64,000 bases of DNA from SVTX01 sp045538195 (GCA_045538195.1 JAZSRA010000013.1:1-64000); one strand, 5' to 3'. Counted from the first letter of the stretch, positions 1 through 10,900 are shown. A program made the numbers and translations. Notes: generated by a model from the sequence alone, not told the origin.

Positions 1-2161
1 GCTGTGCTTCATTTGCGACAATCTGCATTGCTCTTCCGCCGAGAACGAAGCTGGGACGAACGAGTACGGGATATCCGATCTCGTTTGCGGCATTTACACC
101 GTCCTCGATCTTTGTAACAGCCTTACCCTTGGGCTGAGGAATTCCAAGCTCCTTAAGAAGCTTCTCAAATGCGTCTCTGTTCTCCGCCTTATCGATAGCC
201 GCACAGTCGGTGCCGATTATCTTAACTCCAAGCTTGTCAAGGGGAGCCGCAAGGTTAATTGCAGTCTGTCCGCCCAGAGATGCAATAACTCCCTCAGGCT
301 TTTCAAACTCGATAATATTCATTACGTCCTCGGTGGTAAGGGGCTCGAAGTAGAGCCTGTCCGCCGTGGTGTAATCGGTGGAAACGGTCTCGGGGTTATT
401 GTTGATAATAATAGCCTCGTAACCGGAATTTTTAATAGTGGTGACCGCGTGAACAGTGGAGTAGTCAAACTCAACGCCCTGACCGATTCTGATAGGTCCT
501 GCGCCAAGCACTACGATCTTCTTCTTATCGGTGAGGATAGAGGTGTTCTCGCCGGTGTAGGAGGAATAGAAGTAAGGAATGTACGCGCCTGTGTGGCAGG
601 TATCAACCATGCGGAATACAGGGAACAGGTTGTGTTCCTTTCTGAACTTGAACACGTCAAGCTCCTGGCACTTCCACATTCTTGCGACGTACTTGTCAGA
701 AAAGCCCATCTTCTTTGCCGCAGTAAGGGTCTCGATGTCGAATACGTGAGCCTTCAGAATCTCCTCCATATCGACGATATTCTTGATCGCTTCAAGGAAG
801 AAAGGAGTGATCTTGGTTATATCGTGGATCTCCTCGACGGTAGCTCCGCGGTAAATAAGCTCGGCAATAGCGAAGATGTTGTCATCGCGGAACTCGCTGA
901 TGTAAGCGCGAAGCTCATCGTCGGTCATATTGTCAAACTTGTGGTGATAGATGTGGTTTACGCCGATCTCAAGCGAACGGATACCCTTAAGCAAGCACTC
1001 CTCAAGGTTAGAACCGATGCCCATGACCTCACCCGTCGCCTTCATCTGTGTACCCAGATAGTTGGACGCGGTGGTGAACTTATCGAATGGGAAACGGGGG
1101 AGCTTTGCGATAACGTAGTCAAGGCTCGGCTCAAATGCAGCGTTGGTGTTTGCGATCTTGATCTCCTCAAGAGACATACCCACGGCGATCTTTGCGGTAA
1201 CGCGGGCGATAGGATAGCCCGAAGCCTTGGACGCAAGCGCGGAGGAACGCGAAACTCTGGGGTTTACCTCGATAAGGTAATACTCACTGGAATTGGGGTT
1301 GAGCGCGAACTGAACGTTACATCCACCCTCGATCTTAAGTTCACGAATGATCTTGATAGCGGAATCGTTAAGCATCTTCTTGTCATGCTCGGAAAGGGTC
1401 ATAATAGGAGCGACAACGAGAGAGTCACCGGTGTGAACGCCAACGGGGTCGATGTTCTCCATGCCGCAGATGGTGATAGCGTGGTCGTTAGAGTCACGCA
1501 TGACCTCAAACTCGATCTCTTTATATCCCTTAACGCTCTTTTCAATAAGAACCTGATGAACGGGAGAGAGCTTGAAGGCGTTGAGACCAACCTCGATAAG
1601 CTCTGCTTCGTTGTTGGCAAATCCGCCGCCTGTACCGCCGAGAGTGAACGCGGGACGGAGAACTACGGGGTAACCAATACGCTCTGCCGCAGCCTTTGCT
1701 TCCTCAAGGTCATAGGTGATCTCGGAAGGAATAGTAGGCTCGCCGATTGACTGGCAAAGCTCCTTGAAAAGCTCTCTGTCCTCTGCTCTCTCGATACTTT
1801 CGCTACTCGTTCCGAGAAGCTCTGTGTGGCACTCACGAAGAACGCCCTTCTTCTCAAGCTGCATAGCGAGGTTAAGTCCGGTCTGTCCGCCGATGCCGGG
1901 AACGATAGCGTCGGGACGCTCGTATCTCAAAATCTTCGCGATATATTCAAGGGTCAGAGGCTCCATGTAGACCTTGTCCGCAATAGTAGTGTCGGTCATG
2001 ATCGTAGCAGGGTTGGAGTTAACAAGAACTACTTCGTAGCCCTCCTCCTTAAGCGCGAGACACGCCTGTGTTCCCGCATAGTCGAATTCTGCCGCCTGAC
2101 CGATAACGATAGGTCCTGAGCCAATGATCAAAATCTTTTTGAGGTCTGTTCTCTTTGCCAT
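1..2161 (-). CDS. carB: carbamoyl-phosphate synthase large subunit (3' end beyond window)
   Basis: CarB makes carbamoyl phosphate from bicarbonate, ATP and ammonia passed from CarA, feeding pyrimidines and arginine. 720 of the usual ~1065 codons are visible with no stop. The protein opens MAKRTDLKKILIIGSGPIVI, followed by the first ATP-grasp half (GGTGGG loop, NPRVSRSSALASKASGYP). The second synthetase half starts near residue 555 with KKIVVLGAGPIRIGQG and runs off the left edge. The ATG at 2161 has GGAG six bases upstream. A perfect 8-bp hairpin (2177-2203) sits immediately before that ribosome site. It lies downstream of pyrC on the same strand. carA is not in the window. Confidence 0.96.
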   Translation of the reverse strand, partial: MAKRTDLKKILIIGSGPIVIGQAAEFDYAGTQACLALKEEGYEVVLVNSNPATIMTDTTIADKVYMEPLTLEYIAKILRYERPDAIVPGIGGQTGLNLAMQLEKKGVLRECHTELLGTSSESIERAEDRELFKELCQSIGEPTIPSEITYDLEEAKAAAERIGYPVVLRPAFTLGGTGGGFANNEAELIEVGLNAFKLSPVHQVLIEKSVKGYKEIEFEVMRDSNDHAITICGMENIDPVGVHTGDSLVVAPIMTLSEHDKKMLNDSAIKIIRELKIEGGCNVQFALNPNSSEYYLIEVNPRVSRSSALASKASGYPIARVTAKIAVGMSLEEIKIANTNAAFEPSLDYVIAKLPRFPFDKFTTASNYLGTQMKATGEVMGIGSNLEECLLKGIRSLEIGVNHIYHHKFDNMTDDELRAYISEFRDDNIFAIAELIYRGATVEEIHDITKITPFFLEAIKNIVDMEEILKAHVFDIETLTAAKKMGFSDKYVARMWKCQELDVFKFRKEHNLFPVFRMVDTCHTGAYIPYFYSSYTGENTSILTDKKKIVVLGAGPIRIGQGVEFDYSTVHAVTTIKNSGYEAIIINNNPETVSTDYTTADRLYFEPLTTEDVMNIIEFEKPEGVIASLGGQTAINLAAPLDKLGVKIIGTDCAAIDKAENRDAFEKLLKELGIPQPKGKAVTKIEDGVNAANEIGYPVLVRPSFVLGGRAMQIVANEAQ

Positions 2162-2176
2162 ATTTATCTCCATTCC

Positions 2177-2203
2177 GTCACTTGATCATCTGCAACAAGT
2201 GAC
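2177..2203 (-). other. hairpin just upstream of the carB ribosome site
   Basis: GTCACTTG and CAAGTGAC form a perfect 8-bp stem with an 11-base loop, directly 5' of the carB Shine-Dalgarno. It could be a processing, attenuation or regulator site; there is no U-tract, so it is not a plain terminator. Confidence 0.5.
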
Positions 2204-2218
2204 TATATTATTCGATTT

Positions 2219-2352
2219 CATACCTTTTTCGAGAAAAAGGTATGCCAAAAAGCTTCCCGAAGGATAGTTTTTAAATTCTACGGTTTACGCTTTGAAATGA
2301 TATTGCCTTACGCCTTAAAAGGTATGCCAAAAAGCTTCCCGAAGGATAGTTT
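2219..2352. repeat. duplicated intergenic palindrome element (pyrC-carB spacer)
   Basis: A palindrome (ATACCTTTTT CGAG AAAAAGGTAT, 2219-2242) is followed by GCCAAAAAGCTTCCCGAAGG. The segment AAAAGGTATGCCAAAAAGCT and its continuation to GGATAGTTT occurs twice, at about 2235-2270 and 2317-2352. The second copy has lost its left palindrome arm. The element belongs to the same family as 11686-11757 and 55340-55397. Confidence 0.7.
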
Positions 2353-2389
2353 CAAATTTCTACTGTTTATAAAACTAAACAGGTTTGTA

Positions 2390-3601
2390 TTATGCCTTAT
2401 ATACTACCTTGCCGTTCGCCACAGTGCCGTAGCATTTGCCAAATACCTTTGTTCCCTCAAAGGGCGTTGCCTTGCCCATTGAGATAAACTCGGAGGGATC
2501 GACGGTATATTTCTCGTCAAGCTTCCAGACCGAGAAGGAGTTTCCTACGGCCAGCCCAAATCTCTCTCTGGGGTTGTAGACCAGAAGATCCACAAGCTTA
2601 TCAAGAGTGATAATTCCCGTTTTGACCATATACGTGTTCATAAGCGGCAGAGCCGTCTCGATGCCCGTGATACCGAAGGCACTCTTTTCAAGTCCTTTTC
2701 CCTTTTCCTCTGCAGAATGGGGCGCGTGATCGGTTGCGATCATATCGATAGTGCCATCGACGATGCCCTCGATAAGCGCCTGCTTGTCCGCTTCGCTTCG
2801 GAGGGGGGGATTCATTTTAAATCTGCCATGCTCCTGCAGATCCATATCGGTCAGTATCAGATAGTGAGGTCCTGTCTCGCAGGTTACGTTCACGCCGTCC
2901 TTCTTTGCCTCGCGAATAAGCTCTACGCTCTCCTTCGTGGATATGTGACAGACATGATAAGCACAGCCTATCTCGTCGGCAAGCTTCAAGTCGCGCTCGA
3001 TCTGTTTCCATTCGCTCTCGGAGCAAATACCTCTGTGTCCGTGAGCCTTGGCGTATTCACCGTCGTGAATGTAGCCGCCGCGAAGCAGGTCGTTGACCTC
3101 GCAGTGTGCAACGATCATTTTACCGAGCGCCTTTGCTCTCTGCATAGCCTCGCGCATCATTTCGTCGTCCTGCACTCCGCGTCCGTCGTCGGAAAAGGCG
3201 ATAACGTGGTCTGCCATCTCTTCAAGATCGGCAAGCTGACGTCCTGCCTCGGCAACCGTGATCGCACCGTAGGGATGAACACCGATGACCGCGTCTTTTT
3301 CAATAATATCAAGCTGTTTCTTCAAATTCTCAATACTGTCAGGCACGGGGTTAAGGTTGGGCATGGTGCAAACGTCGGTAAAGCCGCCTCTTGCCGATGC
3401 CAGAGAACCCGTAGCTATCGTTTCCTTATAAGAAAAACCCGGCTCGCGAAAATGCACATGCACATCACAAAAACCGGGAAAAACAGTATATTCGGAAGAA
3501 TTGAAAGAAGAAAAGCCGTCTGCAAAAAGGAAACAGTTAGAGAGCGACATCATATCGGTCGCTTTAGCCTTCATTTTTGCCTTAACTACTGCCATTCTCA
3601 T
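2390..3601 (-). CDS. pyrC: dihydroorotase (class I)
   Basis: Dihydroorotase closes carbamoyl-aspartate to dihydroorotate, the third step of UMP synthesis. The metal-binding motif DVHVHFREPGFSYKE lies near residues 46-60, and IATDHAPHSAEEK near residue 290 gives the catalytic Asp and the further histidine. At 403 residues it is slightly short: the N-terminal amidohydrolase beta-sandwich strand region is atypical (MRMAVVKAKMKAKATDMMSL) and lacks the usual LLIKNGRVID-type opening. The start is ambiguous between ATG 3601 and ATG 3595, both placed behind AGGAATGGAG. carB follows after a 229-base repeat-containing spacer. Confidence 0.95.
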   Translation of the reverse strand: MRMAVVKAKMKAKATDMMSLSNCFLFADGFSSFNSSEYTVFPGFCDVHVHFREPGFSYKETIATGSLASARGGFTDVCTMPNLNPVPDSIENLKKQLDIIEKDAVIGVHPYGAITVAEAGRQLADLEEMADHVIAFSDDGRGVQDDEMMREAMQRAKALGKMIVAHCEVNDLLRGGYIHDGEYAKAHGHRGICSESEWKQIERDLKLADEIGCAYHVCHISTKESVELIREAKKDGVNVTCETGPHYLILTDMDLQEHGRFKMNPPLRSEADKQALIEGIVDGTIDMIATDHAPHSAEEKGKGLEKSAFGITGIETALPLMNTYMVKTGIITLDKLVDLLVYNPRERFGLAVGNSFSVWKLDEKYTVDPSEFISMGKATPFEGTKVFGKCYGTVANGKVVYKA

Positions 3602-3727
3602 TCTCCATTCCTAAAAATTTACAAACTATAAAATAGCTTTATTCATATTCGTTATATTATATCATATATTTAAGGTTATGTCAAGCGGACAAAAGCATTT
3701 TTATCAAAAATGTCACATTTAACATAG

Positions 3728-5410
3728 CTATTTTTGAAAAACAGAAAATCTTTTGTTATTTTTGCAAAAATCTCTAAATTCGCGCTCTCCGTCACCCTTT
3801 ACCTTGCCCTGTCGTCTTTGGATATCAGGGGTGGTGTTTGCGGCTTCTTCGCTCATTCTCGCAACGCTGATGGGGTCGTCCTTCGACTTTCTGCCCACTA
3901 TACGATTCTTAAACTCATCTTCGGTGATAAGTCCCTCGTTGTATTGCTTGATCAACTCGTCAAAGCTTTCCGACTTTGTGGGAGTGTATGAGTAAGAAGA
4001 TTCCTGGCCACTAAGGCTTTCCGTGACGACTTCGCCATTACTGTATGTCGTTGTTACTGTTCCGTTTTCTTCATCGATGTGGAATTCAACAATTCGATTA
4101 GCTTTGATCTCACTTCGGCTTCGCTTAGTGTTGAGTCGGTTGTTATTTCCATTTCTTTCATCGCTAATTCTTTGGTGCCTGAATTTGCTAATGAAATCAA
4201 CTTTATTGTAGAATCGGAATACCCCTCCAGTCGTTTGCTGTATGCCTCTCCTTTCAGCCTCATATAAAACTCTCCTTTTCGTTTCAATATCTATGTCATT
4301 GGTAAGATCAATCTTGACAATCTTCGTAATGTTAGGGCTCTCAATAGTCCCGCTTGCGAACACAATGACATCCGTGATGCCCGACGAATCGTAGGCATCA
4401 TAAACATCGATCATAAATTCGCCGTTTTTGTTTTTGGGGTAATTATAGTTGCCCGAAACAGCCTGTGCAAAGTTCTCGGTGAAGTTGCGCCAATAACCGG
4501 CATTTATAACGTTGTTCGCCCTGACCCATCCAAAATTATTATACTGCTCTTCGGTATAATTGTCAACACCGTTTTCGCCTTTGGGAGTGTAGGAGTATGT
4601 TGAGTCGTTATTTATGCTGTCTTTTTCACTATTTTGATTGCTTGCTCCTCTATCTCTGCCGGCGTTGCCTGTGGATGATTTGCCATCCAACTCATCAACT
4701 CCTCTAACTCCGCCGGTCTGTTGCTCATAAGACCCGCTACCATCACGATATTGTCCGTCTTCATTTCGAAAGCCATTAATCCATTGATTAATATTTTGAG
4801 TCTTTCCCAAACGCAATCTTCCATTTTTTATCTCCTCCTCAATATAATCAATAATTCTTTCGTCAAATCGCGAATCCAAAACATTAAGAATTGTAATCGA
4901 ACCATTTGAATCAAAAGAAAAAACGTAATAGGCTTCAGATGTATATACTCTTCCTAAGTGGTTTGATTCGCCCAAAGCCCCCCATCCTGTTTTTATTGAA
5001 TGGGAAATAATCGCAAGTTCTTGGTCTGAAATATACATGTCCGCATAATCAAAATTAATCTTACCAGTAAAATGCTTAATTAAGTAATCGGCACCATTTC
5101 CCCAGCCTTTTCTTGACTTTTTAGCAGAAGTATAACTATACGATGTACCATCATTATACTCCACATTCACCGCGTTGTCAATATCACTCTCGCTTGGATG
5201 GCTCTTCACTGCATCTTTGAATAGCTTAGCATACTTCCTTTCAAGCATTGCAACCTCGTCAATCTTGCCAAACTTACTCTTGATCCAGTCAATGAAATCA
5301 CGAATAAACTCCTCGAAGGTACGCTTATGATCGGGCGACAATGCGTCAACAAATCGCTCAAGCGCGCCGTCCTCCGCAAAGAGAACGTCGCCGACGAAGT
5401 TAGCCACCAT
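3728..5410 (-). pseudogene. remnant of a giant phage/ICE-type mosaic polypeptide
   Basis: The open frame encodes 560 residues that look like an internal slice of the very large multi-domain proteins (MuF/LPD type) of Firmicute prophages and conjugative elements. The sense frame continues upstream of the first ATG (residues CQEYDGSEAQRE precede it) until an in-frame TAA, so the 5' part is deleted. The first ~75 residues resemble the tail of a metallopeptidase-like segment. Two further globular segments and a Ser/Asn-rich linker follow. The motif YSYT recurs three times at segment junctions (TSYSYT, STYSYT, SSYSYT). The C-terminus (residues 500-560) also looks abruptly cut. It is surrounded by housekeeping genes, so it is a stranded fragment. 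Function is unknown. Confidence 0.6.
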
Positions 5411-5494
5411 CTCTCGCTGCGCCTCAGAGCCATCATACTCTTGACATCTACAGCATTAATAATCTTCACAAATTTTTACAGTTGTTACCATAAT

Positions 5495-5532
5495 AAAACG
5501 GATATCTCGCAGCTCTCCGCAAGATATCCGTT
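5495..5532 (-). terminator. Rho-independent terminator
   Basis: An 11-bp perfect stem (AACGGATATCT/AGATATCCGTT) is followed on the minus strand by TTTTATTA. It ends the transcript of the 137-residue membrane protein gene. Confidence 0.85.
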
Positions 5533-5537
5533 CGTTT

Positions 5538-5945
5538 TTACTTCTTTTCATTATTTCTAACGTACGCCGCCCTTCCGGCTAAAGCGATGATTATGATTGA
5601 ACTAAACGCACATCCCACCCAAGAAAATCCATTTCCTGTAAGATATTGTCCCGTTACAGCCAAATCAACATGAAGAACAGCTGCCAGAACGACAAAGACG
5701 ATGCCGCTGAAAACAAGCCATCCCCTTAACTTTTTGTCGTTTTTACCATATTCTTTATATTCTTGTACCAAAAGCATAAATGTAATACAAATTGAGCCGA
5801 GCATACAACACTTATTGAAAATAATAACGGCAATCATCACTATAATGCTAGGATCAGAAGCATAGTTAAACAATGCATAGCACAAATCAATAATAGAATT
5901 GATTCCTGTTAGCACCGCGGAAATTATAAAAATACGTTTTTCCAT
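5538..5945 (-). CDS. small multi-pass membrane protein, function unknown
   Basis: About 135 residues with four hydrophobic segments (near 4-25, 35-60, 78-98 and 108-128), short charged loops and a Lys/Asn-rich C-terminus. This suggests a four-helix inner-membrane protein. I do not recognise the family. ATG 5945 is preferred over the in-frame GTG at 5951; neither has a clear Shine-Dalgarno. It lies 22 bases downstream of fhs on the same strand and ends at a strong terminator, so it is probably the last gene of the purine/fhs transcript. Confidence 0.65.
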   Translation of the reverse strand: MEKRIFIISAVLTGINSIIDLCYALFNYASDPSIIVMIAVIIFNKCCMLGSICITFMLLVQEYKEYGKNDKKLRGWLVFSGIVFVVLAAVLHVDLAVTGQYLTGNGFSWVGCAFSSIIIIALAGRAAYVRNNEKK

Positions 5946-5967
5946 TATCACTTACAAATAGAAATAA

Positions 5968-7641
5968 TCAAAACAATCCACTTATCTTTCCGTTATCGTC
6001 GACGTCGATCCGCTCTGCCGCGGGGACTTTAGGAAGTCCGGGCATAGTCATAATGTCGCCTGTGAGAGCAACGATAAATCCGGCTCCCGCCGAGACCTTG
6101 ACGTTTCTGACAGTCACCTTAAAGCCCTCGGGTGCGCCGAGCTTGGTAGCGTCGTCGGAGAAGCTGTACTGTGTCTTCGCCATACAAACGGGCAGCTTGT
6201 CGTAGCCCAACGCAACAAGGGTTGCTATCTGCTTCTGTGCCTGAGGCGCGATGATAATGCCGTCGCCGCCGTAGACCTTCTTAACAATCGCCTCGATCTT
6301 CTCGGGGATAGTCATATCGGTGTCGTAGCTGAACGTAAAGTCGTTCTTCTCCTCGCAGAGCTTAACGATCTCCTCTGCAAGTGCGCGACCGCCCTCGCCG
6401 CCCTCTGCCCAGACGGTAGAAAGCACCACGTTAACGCCAAGCGCCTTGCATTTTTCAATTACGAGCTGAATTTCTGCATCGGTGTCGGTGGGGAAACGGT
6501 TAACAGCCACCACGCAAGGCAGCTTATATACGTTCTTAATGTTGGAAACGTGACGGAGCAGGTTGGGTATTCCCTTTTCAAGGGTTTCAAGGTTTTCTTC
6601 ACCAAGCTCGGTCTTGGGAGTGCCGCCGTGCATTTTCAAAGCGCGGACGGTAGCGACCACGACCACTGCCGAGGGGGTAAGTCCCGCCATACGGCACTTG
6701 ATGTCAAGGAACTTTTCAGCTCCGAGGTCTGCGCCAAAGCCCGCCTCGGTAACGGCATAGTCGCCCAGCTTCATCGCCATTTTGGTAGCAATGACAGAGT
6801 TACAGCCGTGCGCGATATTTGCGAAAGGTCCGCCGTGAACGAATGCGGGAGTACCCTCAAGGGTCTGAACCAGGTTAGGTTTGAGCGCGTCTTTGAGGAG
6901 CGCCGCCATAGCTCCTACCGCTTTGAGGTCGCCTGCGGTCACGGGCTTTTCGTCGTAGGTATAAGCCACAACTATGCGTGAAAGTCTCTCTTTAAGGTCT
7001 GCTATTGAGGATGCAAGGCAGAAGACCGCCATAATTTCAGAAGCAACGGTAATATCGTAGCCGTCCTCACGCGGAACACCGTTTACTCTGCCGCCGAGAC
7101 CGTCGGTAACGAAACGGAGCTGACGGTCGTTCATATCAACGCAACGCTTCCATGTAATTCTGCGAGGATCGATATTCAGAGCGTTACCCTGATAGATGTG
7201 ATTATCAAGCATAGCCGCGAGCAGGTTGTTTGCCGCGCCGATAGCGTGGAAGTCGCCCGTAAAGTGGAGATTGATGTCCTCCATAGGAACGACCTGAGCG
7301 TAACCGCCGCCTGCCGCGCCGCCCTTGACTCCGAAAACGGGGCCTAAGGAAGGCTCACGGAGAGCTACCACTACGTTCTTGCCGATTTTACGAAGTCCGT
7401 CCGCAAGACCGATGGTAGTGGTGGTCTTACCCTCGCCCGCAGGGGTGGGGGTAATAGCAGTTACAAGGATCAGCTTGCCGTCGGCTCTCTCGCTCTCGTT
7501 AAGCAACGCATAGTCGACCTTTGCCTTGTAGTTTCCGTATTGCTCGAGATATTTTTCATCCACGCCCGCAACCTTCGCTATGTCGCGGATGTGTTTCATT
7601 TCTGTGGATTGAGCTATTTCAATATCTGACATGTATGCCAT
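5968..7641 (-). CDS. fhs: formate-tetrahydrofolate ligase
   Basis: Fhs charges tetrahydrofolate with formate using ATP to give 10-formyl-THF, the one-carbon donor for PurN and AICAR transformylase encoded upstream. 557 residues is full family length. The N-terminal P-loop ITPTPAGEGKTTTTIGL (residues ~62-78) and the following EPSLGPVFGVKGGAAGGG block are intact. The start ATG has AGG eight bases upstream. A 48-base palindrome (7658-7705) sits directly before the ribosome site. The location beside purine genes fits the ZTP riboswitch logic, since ZTP builds up when 10-formyl-THF is short. Confidence 0.98.
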   Translation of the reverse strand: MAYMSDIEIAQSTEMKHIRDIAKVAGVDEKYLEQYGNYKAKVDYALLNESERADGKLILVTAITPTPAGEGKTTTTIGLADGLRKIGKNVVVALREPSLGPVFGVKGGAAGGGYAQVVPMEDINLHFTGDFHAIGAANNLLAAMLDNHIYQGNALNIDPRRITWKRCVDMNDRQLRFVTDGLGGRVNGVPREDGYDITVASEIMAVFCLASSIADLKERLSRIVVAYTYDEKPVTAGDLKAVGAMAALLKDALKPNLVQTLEGTPAFVHGGPFANIAHGCNSVIATKMAMKLGDYAVTEAGFGADLGAEKFLDIKCRMAGLTPSAVVVVATVRALKMHGGTPKTELGEENLETLEKGIPNLLRHVSNIKNVYKLPCVVAVNRFPTDTDAEIQLVIEKCKALGVNVVLSTVWAEGGEGGRALAEEIVKLCEEKNDFTFSYDTDMTIPEKIEAIVKKVYGGDGIIIAPQAQKQIATLVALGYDKLPVCMAKTQYSFSDDATKLGAPEGFKVTVRNVKVSAGAGFIVALTGDIMTMPGLPKVPAAERIDVDDNGKISGLF

Positions 7642-7657
7642 TTATTTTTCCTTTCAA

Positions 7658-7705
7658 TGCGGGGAGGAGAAAACTTTTTAAGAAAAAAGTTTTCTCCTCC
7701 CCGCA
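7658..7705. repeat. long palindrome, family A (upstream of fhs)
   Basis: A near-perfect 48-base inverted repeat with arms beginning TGCGGGGAGGAGAAAAC, followed by ACCCCTTCTCTTTCAAAAAC. A second copy at 14476-14522 differs at several stem positions with matching changes in the other arm. In both cases it lies immediately 5' of a purine-pathway gene's ribosome site, so it may act as an intercistronic terminator or processing signal. Confidence 0.8.
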
Positions 7706-7789
7706 CCCCTTCTCTTTCAAAAACTTTAAAAAATTCGGATCAAATAATCAACATTTGTAATTATATAACGGGGGGATTCAATAATTTTT

Positions 7790-7905
7790 TATCTTTCCTT
7801 TTGGAAAGTTTTTGCGGGGTGTGGGGCGCTGACGTTTGCAAAGCAAACTCACAGAGCAAATCGCAAGCGATTTGCGTAGGTTTTCTCAAAAAGCCCCCCA
7901 CGCGC
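7790..7905. repeat. tandem-hairpin element, family B (downstream of purL)
   Basis: Contains GTTTGC AAA GCAAAC (7834-7848), GCAAATCGC AA GCGATTTGC (7857-7876) and flanking GGAAAGTTTTTG and CTCAAAAAG blocks. The copy at 14629-14735 keeps the blocks and pairings while the stem bases differ. It fills the spacer between purL and fhs. Confidence 0.75.
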
Positions 7906-7911
7906 GTCCTC

Positions 7912-10900
7912 TTATTTAAAATATCTAACAGCGCTCTCAAACATCTTCATATCAAACTCGCCGAGAACGTTCTTGTAAAGACCGTTTCCGATACGCTCAG
8001 AGTGTCCCATCTTACCGAATACGCGTCCGTCGGGCGAGGTGATACCCTCGATAGCGAAGGTGGAATCGTTGGGATTGTAACGAATGTCACTTGTCGCGTT
8101 GCCGTCAAGGTCAACGTACTGAGTAGCAACCTGACCGTTTGCAACAAGCTGCTTTACAAGCTCATCTGATGCCAGGAAACGACCCTCACCGTGAGAAATA
8201 GCCACGGTATAGATGTCGCCGACATTGGTATTAGCCAACCAAGGAGACTTATTGGATGCAATTCTCGTTCTCACAAGCTTACTTTGGTGGCGACCGATCG
8301 TGTTGAAGGTCAGCGTAGGACAATTTTCATCGGTGTCGATGATCTTGCCGTAAGGCACGAGACCGATCTTGATAAGCGCCTGGAATCCGTTACAGATACC
8401 GCACATAAGACCGTCGCGGTTGTTCAGAAGATCGTGAACGCCGTCCTTGATCTGCTCGTTACGGAAGAACGCCATAATGAACTTACCCGAACCGTCAGGC
8501 TCGTCGCCGCCCGAGAATCCGCCGGGGACGAATACCATCTGGCTGTCGGAAAGCTCCTTAGCGAAGTTCTCGACGCTTCTCTGGATGCCGTCCTGAGTCA
8601 TATTATTGATAACGAAGATCTTTGCCTCAGCGCCTGCGTCTCTCATTACCTTTGCGGTGTCAAACTCGCAGTTCGTACCTGGGAATACGGGAATAAGCAC
8701 CTTGGGGCGAGCGACCTTGATAGAGGGAGCTACTCTCGTCTCTGACGCAAAGGAGAAGTTCTCGTAGGTCTTGTTTTCGTCCTTTTCAAGGGTCGGGAAT
8801 ACGCCTTCAAGTTTGCCCTCGTAGAGCTTGTCAAGAGTGCAAGCGCAGACCGACTGCTCACCGTAAGTAAACTTGCCGTCGTCGGTAACCTGACCGACTG
8901 TCTTGCCCTCTACGTCGTCAGCGACTTCGAGAACAAACGCACCGTAGTTGTATCCGAATATATCGTCAAGGCTCATAGACTTATCGTAAGCAAAGCCGAA
9001 GCCGTTACCGATACACATTTTGTAGATCGCCTCTGCAACACCGCCAAAGGTGGGAGTGTATGCCGCGTATACCTTGCCCGCTCTCATAAGCGCGGTAACC
9101 TTGTTAAAGAGCGCGATGAGAGAGTCGGCCTTGGGAAGATTGTCCTCACCGTACTCGGGAGTGAGCAATACGACCTTGTGTCCTGCCGCTTTTGCGTCGT
9201 TTGTGATGACCTCGTCGGTCTTGCCCGTTGTAACTGCAAAGGAAACGAGGGTGGGAGGAACGTCAAGCTTTTCAAAGCTTCCGCTCATAGAGTCCTTACC
9301 TCCGATAGCGCCGATTCCAAGCTCTACCTGCGCTCTGAATGCGCCCAGCAGCGCCGCAAAGGGCTTGCCCCAACGCTTGGGATCCTTGGTGGGCTTCTCA
9401 AAATATTCCTGGAAGGTGAGGTAGACGTCCTCGTAGGAAGCACCCGTCGCGATCAGCTTCGCCGCGCTCTCAACTACCGCAAGATATGCCGAGTGGTAGG
9501 GGGACTTCTCTGCGATATAGGGGTTGTAGCCCCAAGACATATATGAGCAGTTGTCGGTGTGCTTCTGCTCAACCGAAACCTTGTGAACCATAGCCTGAAT
9601 AGGTGTCTTCTGATGCTTTCCGCCGAAGGGCATAAGGACTGTACCCGCGCCGATGGTGGAGTCAAATCTCTCGGAAAGTCCTCTCTTGGAGCAGACGTTG
9701 AGGTCGCCTGCAAGCGTCTTGTATCCCTCCGCGAAATCGGTGACCGATTCCTTTTCATAGTTGCAAACAGCCGCTGCGGGAGCGATGTCGATATGCTTCT
9801 CCGCGCCGTTGGAGTTTAAGAACTCACGGGAAATATCAATGATCGTCTTGCCGTTCCAGTGAACTCTAAGTCTGGGTTCTTCTGTCACGCGAGCGACGAC
9901 CGTAGCTTCAAGGTTCTCGCTTTCTGCAAGCGCCATAAACTTTTCAATATTCTCTTTTTCGATAACGACCGCCATTCTCTCCTGGCTCTCGGAAATAGCA
10001 AGCTCTGTGCCGTCAAGTCCCTCGTACTTCTTGGGGACTTTATTAAGGTCGATGTCAAGACCGTCTGCAAGCTCGCCGATAGCAACCGACACACCGCCAG
10101 CTCCAAAGTCGTTACATCTCTTTATCATTCTGCAAGCCTCTGCGTTTCTGAAAAGGCGCTGAAGCTTTCTTTCTTCAGGTGCGTTACCCTTCTGAACCTC
10201 GGCTCCGCAGGTCTCAACAGAGTGGGAGTCATGCGCCTTGGAAGAGCCGGTAGCACCGCCGACACCGTCGCGTCCCGTACGGCCGCCGAGAAGGATTACA
10301 ACGTCACCGTCAAGAGGACACTCGCGGCGAACGTTTGCCGCGGGAGCCGCCGCGATTACCGCGCCGATCTCCATTCTCTTTGCCGCATAACCGGGGTGAT
10401 AAAGCTCGTCTACCATACCCGTTGCAAGACCGATCTGATTACCGTAGGAGGAATAACCTGCCGCCGCGGTCTGCACGATCTTTCTCTGGGGGAGCTTGCC
10501 GGGGATAGTCTCGCTGACGGGAACGGTAGGATCTGCCGCGCCCGTAACACGCATAGCCGCGTAAACGTAGCTTCTTCCCGACAGAGGGTCACGGATAGCA
10601 CCGCCAATACAGGTTGCCGCGCCGCCAAAGGGTTCGATCTCGGTGGGATGGTTGTGAGTCTCGTTCTTGAAGAGCAAGAGCCATTCCTCGTCAACTCCGT
10701 CAACCGTAACGGTCATTTTGACGGTACAAGCGTTGATCTCCTCGCTCTCGTCAAGCTTTTTAAGCTGACCCGTTTTCTTCAAATACTTTGCCGCAAGAGT
10801 GCCGATGTCCATAAGGTTCTGGGGCTTGGTTCTGCCCAGCTTTTCTCTCGTCGCAAGGTATTCCTTATATGTTTTTTCGAGAAGCTCGTCCTCGAATTTT

